Positions 14,778 through 19,308 of a DNA stretch of 19,308 nucleotides are shown in pieces (positions within the stretch are counted from its first letter, which is position 1; each line of letters begins with the position of its first letter). This DNA comes from a bacterium UBP8_UBA817. Lineage in GTDB: Bacteria > Margulisbacteria > Marinamargulisbacteria > UBA817. The stretch covers positions 40,478 to 59,785 of the forward strand of contig DBHX01000022.1 of the NCBI GenBank assembly GCA_002296285.1, given 5' to 3'. The position numbers were made by a program, and so were the translations under genes. The notes beneath the pieces were generated by a model. It was given only the letters and a program-made list of their open reading frames with translations. It ran no database searches and was not told the origin of the DNA.

Positions 14778-15713
14778 ATGAAACAACAATTAGTTAAACA
14801 CCCCTTGAAATATTTTTCAGGGGGTGTTTGGTTGGTGATGTGGTGTATTTTTGGTTTATCAAGTGGTTTATTTGGTACTCAAAAGATACGGATTGTCACG
14901 GTAAACGATGATTTTTCCTCCATTGCCAAGTCCATTGGTCAAGAATTTGTGCAGGTCGATTCATTGGTTCATGGCAGTAAGAATATGCATGATATTCAAC
15001 CCAAACCATCCATGGTGATGGTATTGAAAAATGCCGATATGATCATTCGATTGGGCATGGATCAAGATTCTTGGCTGGATGGATTAATCCAAGTGGCTCG
15101 AAATCCAAAATTATTTTCAAATCAAATGGGTTACTTGGACGCATCAAAAAACATACGTAAATTGGAGGTTCCAACCCATGATGTTGATGGATCTCACGGA
15201 GATATTCATTTAGAAGGGAATCCCCATTACAGTTTAAATCCAATGAATGGAATTATTATTGCCGATAATATTCGTCATCATTTGGTGGCCATTGATCCTA
15301 AAAATAAAGCGGCTTATGATAAAAACTTTAATGAGTTTTCAACACATATTTCTCAAAAAATGGTGCAATGGAAACAACAGATGACAACCGTTCAACAGAA
15401 GAAGTTTATGAGTTACCACAAGGTATGGTCTTATTTTTATGATGCATTTGAGTTAGATAACATCGGAACCTTGGAATTGGTTCCAGGGGTTCCTCCAACA
15501 ATAAAGCATTTAAAAAACTTAAAAGATAATATAAAACAAAAAAAGTTAAAGGTGATTGTACTAACGGCCAATTATTACCCAAAAAAAGTTGGCCAAGCAT
15601 TCGCAAAAGATACGCATGCAACCATTCATCATCTGTATACCAATGTGGGTGAGGACGGCATTGAAACATACACGGCCTTATTTGATTATTTGGTGGCGGA
15701 AATATCAAAATGA
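14778..15713 (+). CDS. znuA: ZnuA-like metal ABC transporter substrate-binding protein
   Basis: This cluster A-I (ZnuA/TroA/MntC-type) periplasmic binding protein has 311 residues. The N terminus (to about 34) is a signal sequence with a basic start and a hydrophobic core. Likely metal ligands are H71 in NMHDIQPKPS, H150 in GNPHYSLNP, H214 in SYHKVWSYFYDAF, and an acidic residue in the final TNVGEDGIETY segment. A His/Asp-rich loop (THDVDGSHGDIH) lies before H150, as in zinc-specific members. It captures Zn2+ (or Mn2+/Fe2+) for the permease encoded next, which overlaps by ATGA. No Shine-Dalgarno is seen before the ATG. A 15-bp hairpin occupies codons 7-18. A second in-frame ATG at 14838 would remove the basic part of the signal peptide, so 14778 is preferred. 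Confidence 0.82.
   Translation: MKQQLVKHPLKYFSGGVWLVMWCIFGLSSGLFGTQKIRIVTVNDDFSSIAKSIGQEFVQVDSLVHGSKNMHDIQPKPSMVMVLKNADMIIRLGMDQDSWLDGLIQVARNPKLFSNQMGYLDASKNIRKLEVPTHDVDGSHGDIHLEGNPHYSLNPMNGIIIADNIRHHLVAIDPKNKAAYDKNFNEFSTHISQKMVQWKQQMTTVQQKKFMSYHKVWSYFYDAFELDNIGTLELVPGVPPTIKHLKNLKDNIKQKKLKVIVLTANYYPKKVGQAFAKDTHATIHHLYTNVGEDGIETYTALFDYLVAEISK
14796..14829 (+). promoter_or_regulatory. Strong 15-bp stem-loop at the start of the znuA-like gene
   Basis: AAACACCCCTTGAAA, a TATT loop and TTTCAGGGGGTGTTT pair over 15 positions with one G-U wobble. No T-run follows, so it is not a classic terminator. It starts 33 bases after the porin stop and could protect the upstream mRNA or reduce znuA-znuB translation. 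Confidence 0.6.
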
Positions 15714-16501
15714 TTGATTTTATTTTTTGGCCCCTTATCACCTGTTTTGTATTAATTTTAATTCATGGTTATTTTGGGGCATTTGTATTAAGGCGCGGAA
15801 TTATTTTCATTGATTTAGCATTGGCCCAATGGGCGGCATTGGGGTATTTGGTGGGACACTGGCTGGGGATTCAATCGTCAGCCAGTCTTTTTTTGGTTGC
15901 TTTCTTCGGAACCGTATTGGCTTCGTTAATGCTGGTTGGCTTAAAATCCATGCTTGAAAAAATAAACTTGCAAGAGGCATCCATTGGCGTGATGTATATT
16001 TTTGCAACCACACTGGCAATGGTCCTGATTTCCAGTACGGGTATGGAGGGGCATCATCTAAAAGAAATGTTATCGGGGCACCTATTATTTGTTCAGCCAA
16101 TGGACGTCATTTCAGCCACTGTTTTATATGGCGTTATTGCGCTAGTCGTATACAATATTCATCACCACTTATTATCATCTCAATCAAAACGGGTTGATTT
16201 GATATTTTATATTTTATTTGGCTTGGTTGTAACATCTTCCGTTAAAATGGTGGGCGTATTATTGGTGTTTTCATTTTTAGTGATTCCGCTCTTAACCGTT
16301 CGCTTATTTACCGAAGCATTTAAAACGCAGTTGTTATCGGCTTGGGTGCTTGGTTGTATTGGTGCAACTTTTGGGGTTTTATTGGCATTAATATTGGATA
16401 TTCCATTAAGTTTGTGTGTTATCTTAGCGTATGTAACATGTTTTTTTAGTGCGGCAATAATAAAACATCTCAATATTCATTTTATAAAAAATCAGCCGTG
16501 A
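15710..16501 (+). CDS. znuB: ZnuB-like metal ABC transporter permease
   Basis: The 263-residue integral membrane protein has about seven or eight hydrophobic helices, as expected for the ABC-3 permease family (ZnuB/TroC). Matching features include GYFGAFVLRRGIIFIDLALAQ near the N terminus, EASIGVMYIFATTLAMVLIS, GHHLKEMLSGHLLFVQPMD in the middle (the probable contact with the ATPase), and SSVKMVGVLLVFSFLVIPLL late in the protein. It forms the inner-membrane channel for the metal delivered by the binding protein. Its ATG overlaps the znuA stop (ATGA). A ZnuC-type ATPase would be needed for transport, but none is encoded next to it or elsewhere in this window. After the stop, a 10-base direct repeat AGCCGTGATT occurs at 16494 and 16513. 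Confidence 0.85.
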   Translation: MIDFIFWPLITCFVLILIHGYFGAFVLRRGIIFIDLALAQWAALGYLVGHWLGIQSSASLFLVAFFGTVLASLMLVGLKSMLEKINLQEASIGVMYIFATTLAMVLISSTGMEGHHLKEMLSGHLLFVQPMDVISATVLYGVIALVVYNIHHHLLSSQSKRVDLIFYILFGLVVTSSVKMVGVLLVFSFLVIPLLTVRLFTEAFKTQLLSAWVLGCIGATFGVLLALILDIPLSLCVILAYVTCFFSAAIIKHLNIHFIKNQP

Positions 16502-16563
16502 TTTGATTGATGAGCCGTGATTCAATACGTTGATGATTATCAAATATTCAGTGCTCTAAATTA

Positions 16564-16978
16564 ATGAACATTTCAATGGTTGATGCTGGGAATGTCAGAT
16601 CAGCTTTAGGCAAACAGTTATATGATGCTGAGAACAAAATAACGTAGGGTATCGAAATGGATTGTACCAATCCTTCAAAGCCTAACTTCGCCGGGCTTAA
16701 ATTCAGTGGCGATACCAGCGGTGGTGAGCAGGTGGCAAAGTGGGCTCAAGACGGCTTTGAAATTCATCAACGGAAATTGACTAAGAATGAGGATAAAATT
16801 TAACCCATAGGGAATTTTTTAGTTTGAGCAACCACGAGGTTGGTGGCCGATGTAAAAGAATACGCCCGAGGTGCATAAGGTGTAAATTGAAAAAATTGAT
16901 ATAACGTAATCTATGCTTTCACCGATAATTACCATTGGGATATTTAGAAAACTGAATTAGAAGTATGGTATTATGGAA
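16564..16978 (+). pseudogene. Degraded gene, family unknown
   Basis: One forward frame from ATG 16564 keeps protein-like segments but is broken by TAG (16645), TAA (16801) and five later stops. The readable pieces are MNISMVDAGNVRSALGKQL, MDCTNPSKPNFAGLKFSGD with GGEQVAKWAQDGFEIHQRKL (16657-16800), LVADVKEYARGA (about 16840) and YNVIYAFTDNYHWDI (about 16903). All lie in the same frame, so decay was by point mutation rather than frameshift. The stretch 16670-16780 is richer in G+C than its surroundings. I do not recognise the family. It fills most of the gap between the permease gene and the MscL-like gene and runs into the start of the latter. Confidence 0.45.
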
Positions 16979-17248
16979 CCATTTAGAGAGTTTGCTAAAT
17001 GTAAAAGTTTGACCACTATGGGGTTGGGAATGTTGATTGGGGCTAGTTTTTTGCATGTTGTTTCAGCTTTTGTAAAACAATTGGTGCTTCCAATCATAAC
17101 GCAAGATATAAACAATGAAAGCATTCTCACCATGCCACATTTAATGTTAACAAATGGGGGCCTTTTGCATACATTAATCGTGTTTGTGATTGTTTCCGTT
17201 TGCTCGTATTATTTTTTGAAATGGTCCAATACATTGAATGCTCAGTAA
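16973..17248 (+). CDS. Short, divergent MscL-like mechanosensitive channel protein
   Basis: The 91-residue product has two membrane segments (about 14-40 and 64-83). The N terminus EPFREFAKCKSLTTMGLGML and following IGASFLHVVSAFVKQLVLPI line up with the MscL start (EFREFAMRGN...LAVGVIIGAAFGKIVSSLV...IMP). The second helix HTLIVFVIVSVCSYYFLKWSN corresponds to MscL TM2 (FLIVAFAIFMAIKLIN). MscL opens under membrane tension to release solutes in osmotic downshock. Typical MscL has 130-150 residues; here the periplasmic loop is short and the cytoplasmic C-terminal helix is essentially absent. It may still form a channel, or be a truncated paralogue. The upstream stretch is a decayed gene, and no Shine-Dalgarno is visible. 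Confidence 0.65.
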   Translation: MEPFREFAKCKSLTTMGLGMLIGASFLHVVSAFVKQLVLPIITQDINNESILTMPHLMLTNGGLLHTLIVFVIVSVCSYYFLKWSNTLNAQ

Positions 17249-17264
17249 TTTTAAATGGAATGAT

Positions 17265-17341
<77 letters not shown>

Positions 17342-17386
17342 AACAAAATATATAATATCAATAAAACAGATAAATGACGATAGTGA

Positions 17387-17411
17387 ATCCAGCTGAGCAC
17401 CAGGCAACAAA
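17387..17411 (-). repeat. Partial, degenerate copy of the tRNA-Arg 5' end
   Basis: ATCCAGCTGAGC (17387-17398) followed by ACCAGG-CAACAAA mirrors the tRNA 5' region ATCCAGCTGAGCTACGGGCG and its flank CAACAAA (17321-17348), 66 bases apart in the same orientation. It lacks the rest of a tRNA. The remainder of the 17342-17567 gap is AT-rich; the only other feature seen is a 7-bp inverted repeat GCATATA/TATATGC near 17437-17456. Confidence 0.55.
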
Positions 17412-17567
17412 TTGAACAACCGATCAGCAGGAAGCATATAAGACCATATATGCAGTGTTTCATATAATTTTCCAGTATAAATAATATCAACTAAGGAGTA
17501 AGTCAATATTTTAAAGTTAAATGTGTTTAAAAATTTAAAATAAACGCTTTAATTAATAGGTGAAATA

Positions 17568-18356
17568 TTAGTAATTAATATGATGATATTGCTGAATTAG
17601 TTGATGATACAATGTGATGCAGTCCTCGTGGGATGGTGGCACATTGGGCATCATTACCGGGTGATTATAATTGGGAATGGACTGAATTTGTGATTCAAAG
17701 GCAATGGCTCGCCGTGGCACCAATCCCCATTGACTGCTTTGGCTGCCCCAATGCAAAATATTATGGTTAAATACGATCACATCACCGGGATCAGCAGGCA
17801 ATGCGCGGATGGCTTGGATGGGCAAATCAAAGGTGGTTTTTCCCACCGGGTAGTAGGGGTCATCGGATGCGGGCAATACGTACATGCAACTATTTTCAGG
17901 GGTGGCCGGTGTGATCGGGAACCAACACGATAGGCTCATGGGCATGCCATCAGAATTGACACAGGAAAATAATTTTTCTCGGTGGGGCGCCCAGCCTTTA
18001 TTTGATTTATTGGGGTCAATATCCCATGCCCAAGTTTCTGGAAGAATGACATAAGGTTCGTTAAGTATGTTTTCAATGATTGGATCCAATGCCTGAACAA
18101 TTTGCCAAAAAAGGGGGTGAGTAATAATGCCAACAGGAAGAATTTCAGCTGATTTAAGGGCATCAAAAGCATCATTTAATGGGTCAAAAATGGACGCGGG
18201 CAATATGTTTTTAAACACTGTGTACCCATCGTGTTTGATTCTATTTTGATGTGTGAGCCATTGAAATAGGGTGGGCATGGATGGTTGCACTGTGGCAATG
18301 GGGGAAGTGAATGTTGGCCATGGTTGGTTGGTTGAATTGTGCATTAATTTAATCAT
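17568..18356 (-). CDS. Phytanoyl-CoA dioxygenase (PhyH) family Fe(II)/2-oxoglutarate oxygenase
   Basis: The 262-residue protein has the PhyH-family layout: an N-terminal HDGYTVFKNILP (42-53), the proximal metal motif GWAPHREKLF (H125, E127), SLSCWFPITPATPENSCMYV (141-160), the distal histidine in GDVIVFNHNILHWGSQ (H202), and R215/R216 for 2-oxoglutarate binding. Such enzymes hydroxylate small molecules or lipids using Fe(II), O2 and 2-oxoglutarate. The usual HxD motif is HxE here. The substrate cannot be inferred: neighbours are tRNA-Arg and divergent pdxJ. An in-frame ATG 4 codons downstream is an equally good start, and no Shine-Dalgarno is visible at either. Confidence 0.8.
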   Translation of the reverse strand: MIKLMHNSTNQPWPTFTSPIATVQPSMPTLFQWLTHQNRIKHDGYTVFKNILPASIFDPLNDAFDALKSAEILPVGIITHPLFWQIVQALDPIIENILNEPYVILPETWAWDIDPNKSNKGWAPHREKLFSCVNSDGMPMSLSCWFPITPATPENSCMYVLPASDDPYYPVGKTTFDLPIQAIRALPADPGDVIVFNHNILHWGSQSSQWGLVPRRAIAFESQIQSIPNYNHPVMMPNVPPSHEDCITLYHQLIQQYHHINY

Positions 18357-18417
18357 AAATAATAATGAATGGTTTCTACAATTGCATGGACAAAAATAAT
18401 ATGAAAAAATTCTGTAT

Positions 18418-19164
18418 ATGGTAAATTTAAGCGTTAATATTAATAAAGTGGCCCTGATACGAAATGCTAGGGGCGGGGATCGACCAAATGTTCTGCATTT
18501 TGCTCAATTAGCATTGCAGGCAGGGGCGGCAGGCATTACGGTTCATCCACGGCCGGATCAACGGCACATTACAGCGGCCGATGCCATGGCATTGGGGGCA
18601 TTTTTAAATGATCAGTCACAGGAGTTTAATATTGAAGGAAACCCTTTCGAGGGTGAAATGGGCGATTTTCCTGGATTCATGACCCTTGTCAAAAAAATTC
18701 AGCCGGATCAATGCACATTGGTGCCCGATAGCCCACATCAAAAAACATCAGATCATGGATGGGATTTCAAGAAAGATGGTGATCGATTAACCTCCATTAT
18801 TCAAGAATTGCAGGCATTGGGTATTCGTGTCAGTGTGTTTGTTGATCCAATAGAAGATGCATTGCATGGCGCAACAGCGTGTGGTGCGGATTGCATTGAA
18901 TTTTACACCGAATCATATGCCGTTGCTCATGCGAAAGAAAAGGGTCAGGAATGCTTTCAAAACTATGTCAACTTGGCCAAAAAAGCGAATGATTTGGGTT
19001 TGAAAATCAATGCTGGACATGACTTGAATTTGGACAATTTATCCTTATTTGCAACCTTACCCCATTTAAAAGAGGTATCCATTGGTCAAGCATTGGTGAG
19101 TGATGCATTGGAATTGGGGTTTGATGCGGCGGTCAAAGCGTATTTGGCCTGTTTACCCAATTGA
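18418..19164 (+). CDS. pdxJ: Pyridoxine 5'-phosphate synthase PdxJ
   Basis: The 248-residue TIM-barrel enzyme condenses 3-amino-2-oxopropyl phosphate with 1-deoxyxylulose 5-phosphate to give pyridoxine 5'-phosphate, in the DXP-dependent vitamin B6 pathway. Family features are LSVNINKVALIRNARG (4-19), GITVHPRPDQRHI (39-51), FNIEGNPF (74-81), CTLVPDSPHQKTSDHGWDF (99-117), VSVFVDP, CIEFYTE, the phosphate-loop-side INAGHDLN (200-207) and EVSIGQALVSDALELG. The N-terminal NIDH of E. coli PdxJ is NINK here, a form I associate with alphaproteobacterial and Bacteroidetes enzymes. Length is normal. It is divergent from the PhyH gene across 61 bases. No Shine-Dalgarno is visible before ATG 18418. No other B6 gene is present in the window. 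Confidence 0.93.
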   Translation: MVNLSVNINKVALIRNARGGDRPNVLHFAQLALQAGAAGITVHPRPDQRHITAADAMALGAFLNDQSQEFNIEGNPFEGEMGDFPGFMTLVKKIQPDQCTLVPDSPHQKTSDHGWDFKKDGDRLTSIIQELQALGIRVSVFVDPIEDALHGATACGADCIEFYTESYAVAHAKEKGQECFQNYVNLAKKANDLGLKINAGHDLNLDNLSLFATLPHLKEVSIGQALVSDALELGFDAAVKAYLACLPN

Positions 19165-19177
19165 GTAAAAAAACCAG

Positions 19178-19206
19178 TTGTAGTGAAGCGCAACGCTTTG
19201 TATAAT
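19178..19206 (+). promoter_or_regulatory. Promoter of tRNA-Pro
   Basis: TTGTAG (19178-19183), a 17-base spacer and perfect TATAAT (19201-19206) place the start of transcription about 7-8 bases before the mature tRNA 5' end at 19221. Confidence 0.65.
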
Positions 19207-19220
19207 ACCCTTACGGTTGT

Positions 19221-19298
19221 CGGGGTATAGCGCAGTCCGGTTAGCGCACCTGTTTTGGGAACAGGGGGCCGCAAGTTCGAATCTTGCTACCCCGACCA
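19221..19298 (+). tRNA. tRNA-Pro (TGG)
   Basis: It begins CGGGGTATAGCGCAGTCCGG, has anticodon loop TTTTGGG (anticodon TGG, proline), T arm GTTCGAATC, and closes TACCCCG A CCA with the 3' CCA encoded. The 7-bp acceptor stem is perfect. A run of eight T follows directly (from 19299) and may end transcription. Confidence 0.97.
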
Positions 19299-19308
19299 TT
19301 TTTTTGGC

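Noticed and set aside
19181..19198. Small hairpin AAGCG/CGCTT after pdxJ as a terminator
   Set aside because: It has only five base pairs, no T-run, and lies in the spacer of the tRNA-Pro promoter.

Overview
The window reads as chromosomal DNA of a moderately AT-rich Gram-negative bacterium, most likely a proteobacterium. Support comes from lipid A genes (lpxA, lpxB), an outer-membrane protein with a signal peptide, pyridoxine 5'-phosphate synthase (PdxJ) with the SVNIN...HPRPDQRHI pattern that I associate with alphaproteobacterial and Bacteroidetes enzymes, and an AddAB-type recombination nuclease. The thiopurine methyltransferase is a mostly gammaproteobacterial family, so alpha versus gamma cannot be settled here. 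Degraded genes and a large low-complexity protein with a C-terminal J domain would fit a host-associated lifestyle, but that is inference.

Left part (1-8870), mostly core genes. A tRNA-Gly (cut by the window edge) and the overlapping lpxA-lpxB pair lie on the minus strand. LpxA carries an extra N-terminal hotdog (FabZ-like) domain that appears catalytically dead. Divergent from it, on the plus strand, addB and addA overlap by four bases (ATGA) and encode a helicase-nuclease for double-strand break repair. Both proteins end in a RecB-family nuclease domain with a four-cysteine Fe-S pattern. A thiopurine methyltransferase gene (minus) converges on and overlaps addA, and diverges from a comEA-like gene.

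Middle part (8870-12400), accessory. It holds a degenerate minus-strand gene with three in-frame TGA codons, a 69-codon hypothetical ORF in the same frame, a possible 20-codon leader ORF, a 524-residue repeat-rich J-domain protein with unusual AGA-rich arginine codon use, tRNA-Val, and a 321-residue charged, probably coiled-coil protein without a recognised family.

Right part (12400-19308). A diacylglycerol-kinase-like gene is followed by a putative zinc (or other divalent metal) uptake cluster. It contains a small membrane-anchored HxxxCxxC protein, a porin-like outer-membrane protein, a ZnuA-like binding protein and a ZnuB-like permease. No ATPase gene is present. Next come a degraded gene, a short MscL-like channel, tRNA-Arg with a partial copy of its 5' end 66 bases away, a PhyH-family dioxygenase (minus), pdxJ, and tRNA-Pro with a good promoter.

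Several genes have no visible Shine-Dalgarno sequence but have a -10-like hexamer ending 6-8 bases before the start codon. Others have clear Shine-Dalgarno sites.
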